Source: Nosema muscidifuracis
Taxonomy: Eukaryota; Microsporidia; Nosematidae
Direction of reading: 5' to 3'
DNA length: 64,000 nucleotides
Assembly: GCA_028335825.1 (NCBI GenBank)
Contig: JAIOKI010000018.1
Coordinates: 343,861-407,860, forward strand
Shown here: piece after piece, positions 28,714 to 38,044 of the stretch
How the letters are laid out: each line of letters begins with the position of its first letter
Position numbering within the stretch: position 1 is the stretch's first letter
The notes under the pieces: model-generated
Told to the model about the DNA's origin: nothing
The model's input: the letters and a program-made list of their open reading frames with translations, nothing else
Database searches by the model: none
Translations under genes and position numbers: made by a program

Positions 28714-29049
28714 ATGATAGAAAAAGAATTCGATGCACTAGTAGGCATTTTAAAACTCGGAAATAGAAAAAAGACACATTACGATACAAAAACAAAGCTA
28801 AAGAAGAATATTAAACAGAAAAAGGTTTTAGAGACAATTTTTAAGATGACATCTTATCCATCTTCGATTACACAGCAAGATTTAGCTATTCTTTTACAAA
28901 TTCCACAAAGAAGTATTCAGATCTGGTTTCAAAATGCAAGACACAAGATGAAAAATATTAATGCAGATGGCGAATGCTTTATAGACGATAATAATGATAT
29001 ACCAGTGAGTACTTTATATAGAATAATATTCGGCAAAGATTTAAATTAA
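28714..29049 (+). CDS. Homeodomain transcription factor 2
   Basis: A 111-residue protein with a homeodomain at about residues 26-82. Helix 1 is KVLETIFKMTSYPS, helix 2 TQQDLAILLQIP and helix 3 IQIWFQNARHKMKN, with the invariant W, F, N and R. The layout is typical non-TALE. It shares the YPS turn and the IQIWFQN core with homeodomain protein 1 at 14198 but differs elsewhere, so the two are old paralogues at most. The start is supported by GATCCCGT right before the ATG. Almost nothing lies outside the domain except a short acidic loop (DGECFIDDNND). Expected to be a nuclear DNA-binding regulator. Confidence 0.9.
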   Translation: MIEKEFDALVGILKLGNRKKTHYDTKTKLKKNIKQKKVLETIFKMTSYPSSITQQDLAILLQIPQRSIQIWFQNARHKMKNINADGECFIDDNNDIPVSTLYRIIFGKDLN

Positions 29050-30804
29050 AAATAAACTGATCTTTGTTGTTTCATTAGTGTAAGAATTAATTTTAATTAC
29101 AGTTGTATATTTTATGTAATTTTTTAAATCTTTGGTTACAAACAAAATTTAAAATTAGATAGTTTATTTTGTGTAATTTAGAATTTGAAATGTATTACAT
29201 TTTTGTAAATTATCTTAATAATTTTATTTTAGCAAAAAATGAAACGTAATAATAAACATTTAATTATTTGTTTATTAATTTATCTATATTAATTTTGTTT
29301 TATTAAAATGAGTTTAATATTTGAAATATGGCTCAAGCTAAAAAATGTTATGATTTAATTTTGTATAGATTAGAAATTAAAATCTATATTATTTGAATTT
29401 AATTATAAATTTTGTTCACAAAACAAACAAAATTTAATTAAAATTTATCAGTGATATAATATTTCGTGACAAAACATATTTATGATTTCAATTATTATTA
29501 ATAGAAAACTACATTTAATTTTAATTCAATACATTAAATAAATATTAAATGAGCATATAAACTCATTTATTATCTGTTTATATCATTTATGACGAAAATA
29601 AATTATAATGAAATTTAATTTTTCTAACATTTTATAAAAAATTGTATTTAATAAGATAATAACTGAATTTCAAGATGTTAATTTCTTATTATATTTTTTG
29701 AAGCTCAGTATAAATATAAAATTTAACCGCTTGAAGAGCACTAAAAATTATAAAACAAAATAAAATCTTTTCTTAAAAATTATTAAAGAACTTGTTAAAC
29801 GTAGATATATAAAGTATTTATATATATAGAAGGAAGATTTATGAAATTATAAGTATCTAAATATATTTCTATTATCATTTTAAATTATTGAGATTTTTGT
29901 ATAAATCATTTTAAAATTTAAAAAAATAAAATTTGCAAATTAAAAAAGATTTTGAAATTACAAATTTTAATTTTTTTATATTGTAACATTTTTATTTCTA
30001 CAATATAAAAATATATGAATTAGTATAAAAATATATCCTTAAACCTTAATTTCATAAAAAGAAATGAAACATAAATTTTTAATTAAAACATGTAAATAAA
30101 ATTGCAAACTTCTATCAATCTTAAGATAAAAAATCAAGCTTTACTTAACTTAAAACTATAAATCTGAAATTAAGTAAATAATGATTTCTTCATCAATACA
30201 TTTACAGTGACAAAAACATAATAAAAATCGTGATTTTTTCAATTTATATAAATAAAACTAGCTAAAGATATTGATTTTTAATTAGGTCGTTTTTTAGTTT
30301 TATTTAAAGATCTTTCAAGAAATCTCTGTTTTTTAAATAAGATGAATAATTTATTGAGTTTATTTAGTAACATAAAAAGTAGTGTCTTTATCAAAATTAT
30401 ATGAAATATTAATTTAAGGTTGTACAATGTCATTTACTAGAAGAATACAATTCTTATATTAAACACACTGTTGTATAAGAAAAAATTCATTAGGGTGGAC
30501 TGTCAGTATTTATTTGTTCGATGTAATGTATATTTCAAATGTATGAATACATAATGACAGAATAATTACCTTTTTGTTTTGAATGATATAATTTTTATTT
30601 AAATGAGTAATAATAAAACAAAAGATTAGGTAAAACTATAAAAACAAATAATTAACAATATTTCAAAAATCTTGTGAAAGTTTATAAGTATAAATGATGA
30701 CTCCTTAAGTTGATATTTAAAAATGAAATTAATAGTAAGAAAAGTAAATTTTTAGTCAGAATAAATTAATTATAATATCGATATGCTAATAAAAAAGACT
30801 TATC
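29050..30804. other. 1.75-kb AT-rich spacer, nothing recognised
   Basis: I see no repeats of note, no open frame with a start motif and no RNA gene. A slightly more mixed stretch at 30415-30545 (GTTGTACAATGTCATTTACT to TTTGTTCGATGTAA) has no coding character. Confidence 0.5.
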
Positions 30805-30996
30805 ATGGTTTTTGATCTACTCCTACTAATATTGTGGATTATTTGTTTTTGTACAATAAGTAATAGTTTTTTAAATGACAATATCACAGTAATGAATGAT
30901 ATAATGATAACTTACCTTTTTAAACTAATTAATAAAACCTTTTCTGAGTTTATTTTCTTTCTAATCATCTTAGTGAGGATTGCGATGAGCTTATAA
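30805..30996 (+). CDS. Small membrane protein, possibly Yos1/IER3IP1-like
   Basis: A 63-residue frame with two hydrophobic segments (about 4-20 and 46-62) joined by a polar loop. The start MVFDLLLLILWIICFCTISN and the end LIILVRIAMSL loosely follow the two-helix layout of Yos1/IER3IP1, a small ER-Golgi transport protein that begins M-x-F and has an LI..V....R.PLI.VN second half. The match lacks the conserved EERFL motif, so the assignment is weak. A chance hydrophobic frame in AT-rich DNA is also possible. No CCC motif. Confidence 0.3.
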   Translation: MVFDLLLLILWIICFCTISNSFLNDNITVMNDIMITYLFKLINKTFSEFIFFLIILVRIAMSL

Positions 30997-31183
30997 ATTG
31001 TACATGTGAAAATTAAATCTATCATTATTTTTATATTGTAAATAACTATATAAATATAAATTAAATAGACTTACATTTATATTATAAATAACTACATAAA
31101 TATAAATTAAATCTATCAATATTTTTATATTGTAAATTTTTTAAATAATTTGATAAAAATATATTTTTATTTCACCCTATCAG
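30997..31183. repeat. Short direct repeats upstream of the b5 reductase gene
   Basis: Segments of ATTAAAT(C/A)TATCA, TTTATATTGTAAATAACTA and CATAAATATAAATTAAAT type recur two to three times between 31010 and 31140. Confidence 0.6.
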
Positions 31184-31936
31184 ATGTGTGATGATAATAA
31201 AATTTTTTCCTCTCGTATAGTTAGTATCAAAAATATATCACATAACACTATTTTGATTACTATAAGATTAGATGAAGATTTAGAGATACCAAAAGTTTCT
31301 TATTTCGTTTATGTTTACAATGATTCTAAATCTATGAAAAAACCATATACACCAATTTCTTATAATAATAGAGAGATGTGTTTTATTGTAAAAACATATT
31401 ATGGGAAAGGAATATCAAATATGATTTATAATAAATCTTTAGGTGATGTTCTATATATTTCTAATACATACTATAAACAAGAATACATCAAAACTCATAA
31501 AAATGTACTTATGATAGCTGGAGGAACTGGAATATCTCCAATGTTACAAATTATAAACAATGAAAGTGTCAAGAGTAAATTTACAATAATTTTCTCTAGT
31601 TCATCTTTTTCAGATATAATCATTAATAAAGATGTTATTAAAGATAATATAAATATTTATCACGTAATAAGTAATTCAGAGTTTCCATCATCATTTGATA
31701 AATCTTATCATCTCATTAATGAAAATAATTATTTTTTTGGTAGACTAGATGAGAAAATTATTAAAAGAGTTCATGAAATTAAAGAAATTACACATTTTGA
31801 CTATATATATGTGTGTGGTACTAAAGAATATCTAGAATTTGTGGCTGGATCTAAAAATTTTGATAATACACAAGGAGAATTAAGTGGATTGTTGAAAAAC
31901 TTAGGATATGATACTGAATCTGTTTACAAATTTTAG
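31184..31936 (+). CDS. CBR1: NADH-cytochrome b5 reductase
   Basis: A 250-residue FAD enzyme that passes electrons from NADH to cytochrome b5 (for lipid desaturation, sterol synthesis and similar). The FAD motif is KPYTPIS (53-59; family RxYTxxS), the second flavin segment is GKGISNM (74-80), the NADH-binding glycine motif is AGGTGISPMLQ (112-122), and the C-terminal nucleotide motif is CGTKEY (211-216; family CGPPPM). The first FAD residue is Lys instead of the usual Arg. No N-terminal membrane anchor is visible, so it looks like a soluble form. The C-terminus ends in VYKF, close to the family FVF end. TTTCACCCTATCAG before the ATG supports the start. Confidence 0.9.
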   Translation: MCDDNKIFSSRIVSIKNISHNTILITIRLDEDLEIPKVSYFVYVYNDSKSMKKPYTPISYNNREMCFIVKTYYGKGISNMIYNKSLGDVLYISNTYYKQEYIKTHKNVLMIAGGTGISPMLQIINNESVKSKFTIIFSSSSFSDIIINKDVIKDNINIYHVISNSEFPSSFDKSYHLINENNYFFGRLDEKIIKRVHEIKEITHFDYIYVCGTKEYLEFVAGSKNFDNTQGELSGLLKNLGYDTESVYKF

Positions 31937-32009
31937 ATTATCTAAATAAAAATTCAATTTAAGAAGCTATATAACTTATTTGTTCATTAGAAAAAGAATT
32001 ATAATAAGA

Positions 32010-32215
32010 TAAATGTTTGATTTGCTTATCTAATTTATAATAGACGTAATAAATGTGTATGGTATAATTATAATATAATTAATGTATGATTTGCTTATCT
32101 GATTTATAATTGAAATAATAAATGTGTATGGTAGAATTATAATATAATTAATGTATGATTTGCTTATATAATTTATAATTGAAATAATAAATGTGTATGG
32201 TAGAATTTTAAAACT
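32010..32215. repeat. Tandem repeat, three copies of 69 bp
   Basis: GATTTGCTTAT occurs at 32019, 32088 and 32157, each followed by ATAATAAATGTGTATGGTA(G/T)AATT. Lies between the b5 reductase and a secreted-protein gene. Confidence 0.9.
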
Positions 32216-32327
32216 TTCTTTATATAAACTAAAATATTTTCATATGTAATTTCTGTATGTTTGTTGTAGTACTCATACGTTATTGTGTACTGATTAAACT
32301 TATAAAAGCCTTTTTAATTAACCCTTA

Positions 32328-32963
32328 ATGTATTACAAATACTTGATTTTATTGTTTATATCTTGTTATTATACTAGTAAATCAGCTCATAGAACTTCAT
32401 CTCTACTCATAAACAAACCTAAAAGTGAATTTACAATAAAAGTGGACCAAGAATCGTCATTAAAATTCTCATTTGATCTTGAGTATGTAGAATGGCTTAA
32501 ACTAGATTTTGGTGTAGGTTCAAGAACTGAGATAATTTATAACGAAAATGAAGGAAAATCATCAGTATCTATAAAATCCTTTAAAGGGGCCTGTATGCTG
32601 AGTTCCGAAAAGCCATTTGAACCAGTAAATGATATGAAGTTTTCTAAGTATAATGGAATTACAATTGAATTTATAGGAGATTCAAACTCTGAAATTATAA
32701 ATAAAGATAAAATAACAGATTCAGCAATTTATATCAAACAATTTAACGGAAATTGTTCAATAAACTCCAAAAGTAATTTAAAACGCTTTCCTGCATTTCT
32801 ATTTGAAAACACAAAAGAAGTCTTCATTTATTTCGTTAAAGATTCAAATACAAAGTTTGTTATAAAAGGTATAACAGGATATAATGTACTAACCAAAGAT
32901 TTTCTATACAAGCATGAATTACAATATGCAAATTTACAATCTAAAAATCAATTAATCAAATAA
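32328..32963 (+). CDS. Secreted β-rich protein with internal repeat
   Basis: A 211-residue protein with a signal peptide (MYYKYLILLFISCYYTSKSA, 1-20). Not recognised as a known family. The mature part is β-rich and contains an internal duplication: SVSIKSFKGAC followed by an FKxSKYNGITIEFIGDSN-type strand pair (79-120), and IYIKQFNGNC followed by NTKEVFIYFVKDSN (134-174). Each copy carries one cysteine (C89, C143) and an x-x-F-x-DSN end, which suggests two stacked domains joined by a disulfide. CCC (AACCCTTA) before the ATG supports the start. A spore-wall or host-facing role is possible but not shown. Confidence 0.65.
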   Translation: MYYKYLILLFISCYYTSKSAHRTSSLLINKPKSEFTIKVDQESSLKFSFDLEYVEWLKLDFGVGSRTEIIYNENEGKSSVSIKSFKGACMLSSEKPFEPVNDMKFSKYNGITIEFIGDSNSEIINKDKITDSAIYIKQFNGNCSINSKSNLKRFPAFLFENTKEVFIYFVKDSNTKFVIKGITGYNVLTKDFLYKHELQYANLQSKNQLIK

Positions 32964-32995
32964 AATAGATGTTTTTTATACATTAATAATATTTA

Positions 32996-34084
32996 TTACA
33001 TACTGTCATTCATAGTTGTACAACAAAATAAAATCATTGTCATCGAAGCTCCTATAATTATCGCTGACATTTTTTTCGATTTAGATTCGGAATTATTAAA
33101 ATAGTTTAAAGCGAATAAAACTCCTATGAGACTAGAGAGAGTAATGATATTAGAGGGGTTTACTAGGGAGCTCCCTGATCTTAAATTATCATCTTGGATG
33201 CTTGATCTTGTAAAAATTTCATTATCTTGTTTATAATTAAAATCTTGTAAGTAACTTCGATTAAAAGTTTCTAAATTTTCTTGATTAAAATCTCCTAGCT
33301 TAAATTCTAATAAATAATCTTGATTAGAATATTCTAAATTGTATTCCAATAAATTTTCTTGATTAAAATCTCCTAGCTTAAATTCTAATAAATCATCTTG
33401 ATTAGAATCTTCTAAATTACTTTGATTAAAATCCTTAGTCTTTTCAGAAATACTTCTTCTTCTACGTACAAAGTCCAAATTTTGTTGAATTTTTATGGGA
33501 ATATCCGTCAATTTTAAAATATCTATAATATCATCAACAAAATAAGGATTCTTACAATTTTTATTAATTCTTCTGTTCAAAATATGCTTATAACATTCTT
33601 TTATTTCTAAACAACCTTCTTTAAGTTCAAACATCTTACATTGCAATTTTTCTAAGGACTTTGGCTTACTATCACATAGATTGATAATATTTTCGTATAT
33701 TTTATCTCTTACATATTCAGTTAAATCTGCATCTATTTCCACCAGATTACCATTAATTACTTTTTTTTTCAAATATCTACAGTCTTTATGTTTCATAGAT
33801 ATAAATAAGTCTCTCATATCATAAATATAACATTCGGTATCCAAACTTTTTAGATCAAAAGATTCAGCTAAACAGTCTAAATTACAATCGCACATTTCTT
33901 TGGTAAATTGTACTAAACATTTTGGAATCATTTTGATATCCATTTCAGTATCTCTTTCTACAAAACCATTATCTTGATATAATTTACAAGCAATATTGTA
34001 AGATGATGCAGTATCTTCTCTCCAATTTTTAAATTCTTCCATTCTTTTAGATTGGTTAGATTTCTTGTTAATTTGATTCATCAT
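32996..34084 (-). CDS. Cys-rich protein with two C-terminal TM helices, paralogue 1
   Basis: A 362-residue member of a pair with 38045-39001. Shared core, in order: FKNWRED, IPKCLVQFTKEMCDCNLDC then ESF, DCRYLKKKV.NG.LV, LCD, and C.M.ELKEGCLEIKECY. The core holds at least ten cysteines and fits an extracellular or lumenal disulfide-bonded domain. Two hydrophobic helices near the C-terminus (about 312-332 and 341-357) would anchor it. Between core and anchors lies a repeated Asn/Gln/Leu-rich segment: a SNQDxLLEFKLGDFNQEN unit occurs twice with a 26-residue (78-bp) period. No N-terminal signal peptide is visible; the first ATG may not be the true start, or the C-terminal helices insert post-translationally. 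Function unknown. It is convergent with the secreted protein at 32328. Confidence 0.6.
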   Translation of the reverse strand: MMNQINKKSNQSKRMEEFKNWREDTASSYNIACKLYQDNGFVERDTEMDIKMIPKCLVQFTKEMCDCNLDCLAESFDLKSLDTECYIYDMRDLFISMKHKDCRYLKKKVINGNLVEIDADLTEYVRDKIYENIINLCDSKPKSLEKLQCKMFELKEGCLEIKECYKHILNRRINKNCKNPYFVDDIIDILKLTDIPIKIQQNLDFVRRRRSISEKTKDFNQSNLEDSNQDDLLEFKLGDFNQENLLEYNLEYSNQDYLLEFKLGDFNQENLETFNRSYLQDFNYKQDNEIFTRSSIQDDNLRSGSSLVNPSNIITLSSLIGVLFALNYFNNSESKSKKMSAIIIGASMTMILFCCTTMNDSM

Positions 34085-35037
34085 TATTAAATTTATGTTT
34101 TTTTTATAGACAATGATTTATTGTTTATTTAATTAAAATGATATATTGTTTATTAAATTAGAATGATTAATTACTATAGAAAAAATAAAAGTTTTTGTTT
34201 TTTATCTCAAAAGTGAAAAAAATATTAGAATAGTTGTTTTTATTTAATTTTATTAAATTAATCATTTTAATAAATTTCAAATGATCAAATTAAATGTATT
34301 TTCTACTAAAACAATAGTTGAATATTTATTATAATATAGAAACTTATTCAATGAATGATTTAATATATTCTAAGTAATTAAAAAATTATAATAAAATATT
34401 TTGTATTTATTTGAGTTTAGAATTTAAGTTTTTTTCATCTTTATAAGTAGTCTTTCGTTAAAATTTTTTCTTTGTATATTAAATTATTCAGAGAATATTT
34501 TGTTAAGTCAATTATTAAATGACTCAACTATATCACTACATGACAACTTATTTTATATCTTGATTTAGATTTATAAACTGGTTGTGTTAAAATAATAATC
34601 TAAATTTATTTTCTATTCTTCTTCCTCTTTAAATTGAAAACTTATAAAATTAGAAATTAGAGAATATTCAATTTAATCGTCTTTAAATAATCCTAATTTT
34701 ATTAAAACAAAACAATAAGAAAGAAGCCTTTAAATCCAAATTTTACTTCTAGCATTTAACTCTATATGTTTGATTTTTATATTTAAGGTTGAAGTCAACG
34801 TCTAGAATAAGGTTTTAAGGTATCTAAAATAAATTTCTGCACTCTAAATTGTTTATACGCTTCAATAATATAGGCTTTATGATACTTAGTTATCACGTCT
34901 TTTCATGTCTAATATAAAAGATATCCTCTTCTTATATTTATAAATTAAAATACAATACTAAACTCATCTAAAAAACGATACTTCGATTCACTATCACTTT
35001 TTATAATAGATTAAAAAACAAAAGTTGTTTCCTACAT
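34085..35037. other. AT-rich spacer, nothing recognised
   Basis: About 950 bp without an open frame, repeat array or RNA gene that I can see. Confidence 0.5.
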
Positions 35038-35508
35038 TTATTTATTAGTATTTATTTTAAATAAAAAAGGAATGATCTGTTTAACTGACGTACAAAATAT
35101 TTTATGAGAACTTGAAGGGTTAGCTAGATACAATTTCATATCATTTTCAATATCAGTAAATTCGGCTAAAACTTGTCTACATGCACCACATGGATATACA
35201 TAAGAATTTTCATTATGTGCAACAACAGCACATGCTACAATATTTCTATGTCCTTCACTGACTGCTTTAGCTATAGCGGTACGTTCAGCACAGATAGATG
35301 AAGAAAATGAAGAATTTTCTACATTACATCCTGTAAATATTTCACCAGATATTGTTTTTACAGCAGCACCAACTGCAAAATTACTATACGGACAATATGC
35401 TCGTGTTCTTACATCTTTAGCATGTTCTATTAGTTCTTGAATCTCACTTTCTGACATATTAAAATTATTATTATCTGAAGTAATATTTTTATCTATTAGA
35501 TCTGCCAT
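35038..35508 (-). CDS. CDD1: Cytidine deaminase
   Basis: A 156-residue zinc enzyme that converts cytidine and deoxycytidine to uridine forms for pyrimidine salvage, which matters in parasites with little nucleotide synthesis. The catalytic CAE triplet is at 73-75 (SSICAERTAI), with E75 as proton shuttle. The zinc pair lies in YPCGACRQVLAEF (C107, C110). Substrate-binding NVEN is at 62-65, and YCPYSNFAVGAA at 38-49 is also classical. The length and order match homotetrameric CDAs; the 20-residue polar N-terminal extension is extra. CCCCC with one T before the ATG supports the start. Cytosolic. Confidence 0.95.
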   Translation of the reverse strand: MADLIDKNITSDNNNFNMSESEIQELIEHAKDVRTRAYCPYSNFAVGAAVKTISGEIFTGCNVENSSFSSSICAERTAIAKAVSEGHRNIVACAVVAHNENSYVYPCGACRQVLAEFTDIENDMKLYLANPSSSHKIFCTSVKQIIPFLFKINTNK

Positions 35509-36425
35509 AGGGGGTTAGACTTTAAATAAAAATTTTTGCACATTTTAAATGGTTTAGCTATATCTATATAAGTCATTATTTTATAACTGTCATGTTAAAT
35601 TATGTGTTTTACTTTTTATAAAGAAAAAATAAGTTATAACAAAAGTTTTACTTAAAATATACTAGAAACACCAATTTATTTAAAGATCTATATCAAAATA
35701 AATTTTTTGACAAAGGAGTAAAAATTTAAACCCCATATTTACAATATTTAAGAAATAACGTATAACTAACTCTGTTCTCTTTCTATAGCATTGTTTAAAT
35801 TTTAGAATGTATCCGTTAATAACTAAAATTTATATTACAGAATAATTAGAGAGCAAATTATCATATTACTTATTACATCAAACAATAAGAAGTGCAGAAA
35901 CTAAAAATATATAGAAAATTGTCCTGTACATAAGTTTATCTTATTTTCGTTAGATTTTCTCGTCTAATCTTTGGATAGAGTATCTTGATTTTCAAAATTA
36001 AATAATCAACCTTCATTAATGTTCAGAAGATGCAAGTTAATGATTATTCAATTTTTATCTTTATAGTAAAGAAAAAGTCATTTCAAAAAGTTAATTTTGT
36101 AATTTAGCTAGTAGCTTGAAAATCATTGTAAAAAATAAAGTGTGAGTATTTGTAAAGAAATTGGTATTATTTCTAACTTTTATATTTAATATACTTAATT
36201 CTAAAATAAACCAAATTTTTATATCGTAAAAAAATGTGTCATTTTATTGATCCCAGAAGTAAAGATGTGTATCAAATAATCTTTGCTAATGTTTAATTTT
36301 TGTAATTTTTAATCTATTGGCGTGTTTTATTATAATTTTAATACTATTGAAAAAGTATATATAATCTCTTAAAGAATTTAAATTTAACTAAGGTATATTA
36401 GAATGATGTTTTGTTTTCATTTACT
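35509..36425. other. AT-rich spacer, nothing recognised
   Basis: No clear gene. It runs from the CDD start to the fossil LINE. Short mixed stretches near 35930-35990 show no convincing coding frame on either strand. Confidence 0.45.
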
Positions 36426-36429
36426 CAAT

Positions 36430-36775
36430 ACAAATTTTACTTCTTTATCGTAAACTTTATCTTCTGGTCTACACCTCTTCGGTGACGCTGCTCGAAGTCA
36501 ACAACTTTCTTTCCAAATTTCAATAATTTTCTTTCATAATTCATTTTAATCATTATAGATTGAACTAAACCTATACTTTGATGTCCAAATATATTTCTAT
36601 TCTGTGATGTTGTACAATTTTGTCACCACTTAGGGGATAATTTTTGATTTATACTTGTGTAGCGAACTATAGTGGTTATTTAGCAAGCTAAATTTATGTT
36701 TCTTCTCCACTTCAAGAGTTTACAAGTTATCAAACTAAGTGATTCCTACTTCAATGATTAAAAGGTAAAATTTTT
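36430..36775 (-). mobile_element. Decayed 3' end of an R4/Dong-like LINE
   Basis: Read on the minus strand, the sequence gives LLIIEVGIT (36775 downwards), then EVEKKHKFSLLNNH, KYKSKIIP, VVTKLYNIT, and after a frame change NRNIFGHQSIGLVQSIMIK followed by FEQRHRRGVD. These line up in order with the intact LINE of this window: ILIVEVGIT, ENEKLRKYDLLAN, KSRTRIVPYV, VVTKYHQKYI, EAYIQSIVLKK and LDRRRGYD. Several stops and at least one frameshift are present, so it is dead. Only the endonuclease end remains. A short FITKHLINS reading near 36940 may be a further piece. Confidence 0.7.
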
Positions 36776-37180
36776 ATAAAGTATCGTTATTTATTACTAA
36801 TATTTATTTTAATTATGTTGTGTTATATGAATCACATCTATTTTACTTATATTTATCATTCTAATTGATCATTTAGCACAATATTAAAATCAATACAATG
36901 CTTTATTCTCTAAGCTATTAATGAGATGTTTTGTGATAAAATCAGTTTTTTTAAATTTCTTTTCTTAATGCTATTATTAAACAAAAAGTAAAATTTATAT
37001 ACAGCTATCAAATAGAATGTATAAATTAAATAAATTATCATAAAAATGTTGAACACGTAATATACAATTTTAGTAATAAAGATTATGTATGACATTTTTA
37101 AATTTTATAGATGAACAACCTAACTTGGAAATAAATTAATAAAAAAATATGTAAATGTAAAATTAATTTAATTTGCAGTT

Positions 37181-37257
37181 ATTTAATTAAAAATTATATT
37201 TTTAGAATTATTAAAATATTTAATTAAAAATTATATTTTTAGAATTATTAAAATATT
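37181..37257. repeat. Direct repeat, two copies of 37 bp
   Basis: ATTTAATTAAAAATTATATT with a TTTTAGAATTATTAAAAT tail occurs at 37181 and 37218. It lies between the two fossil LINE ends. Confidence 0.85.
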
Positions 37258-37397
37258 TGATAAAAAATAAATCATGCCATTAAGAAATTAGTATGTGAGT
37301 TAGCTTTAAAATTAATACAAGTTTTAATTAAGCTAGTAAGTCAATAAATGTGGATAAAAAATTATATAGGAAGATAAAATGTCATAGTCATTAAATT

Positions 37398-37832
37398 GTA
37401 CCTATAAAAAATGAGTCATTATATTTTTTTTTGTAAAATATTTGTATACTTTCGGAATTTTAATTATTTAGTTCAAGAAGAAGTATCTAACAATAGAATT
37501 GAAATAAGAGTAGACAAAAGAATCCAAAGAAAGATCAAAATAAAGTACAATAAGTTAGATTAAATGTATTTATAAAATCATAATAATAGAAGTACAAAAA
37601 TCATCTTAAAGAAAATATTAATGGTTTAAAAAGAAAGAAGCATTTATATGATCTACTTGTTAATCATACTTAATTTCTTTAAAAGTACAAGATACGAATA
37701 ATCCCGTACATGAGAGAAGAAAAGATGTAGTAACAAAGTACACAAGTATCATATAGTGAATATCGAATTAGAAAGACTATTTTAGAATGCTCAAGATAAC
37801 TTAAGAAAGCTTGATTATGGAAATGCACAAAA
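37398..37832 (+). mobile_element. Second decayed R4/Dong-like LINE 3' end, opposite orientation
   Basis: On the plus strand, VQEEVSNNRIEIRVDKR (from 37470) followed by KIKIKYNKLD matches VQEIIENERAEIRVDTR and SIKVSHNKPD of the intact LINE. Then come IIIIEVQ near 37580, KKHLYDLLVNH near 37635 (KLRKYDLLANE), YKIRIIPYM near 37685 (SRTRIVPYV) and DVVTKYTSII near 37725 (DGVVTKYHQKYI). The frame shifts several times. Upstream, a weaker CKIFVYF reading fits the LLCKKYGF position. It faces away from the minus-strand fossil 600 bp to the left. Confidence 0.75.
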
Positions 37833-38044
37833 AGTATCGTTTAACCTAAGGTAACTTTTTGAAGAACCATTTTAATTTACAAGCTATTCAGTATCTAATG
37901 TTAAGTGAATTATGGATGTAACAGGCTTATATATTTAAATAAACATGTGAATAATTTCCAATATTTTAACCTAAATTAATATAAGAACAAACTAATGTCA
38001 TTCCTAAATTATAATAAACATTTTATAAATTAATAAAATACTAT

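Noticed and set aside
36455-36700. A tRNA or other RNA gene, because this stretch is less AT-rich
   Set aside because: No A/B box pair or cloverleaf is seen; the stretch translates as the LINE endonuclease end on the minus strand.
36910-37095. A 61-codon hydrophobic minus-strand frame
   Set aside because: Composition is Ile/Phe/Tyr-rich noise of AT-rich DNA, no start motif, and it lies between two LINE fossils.
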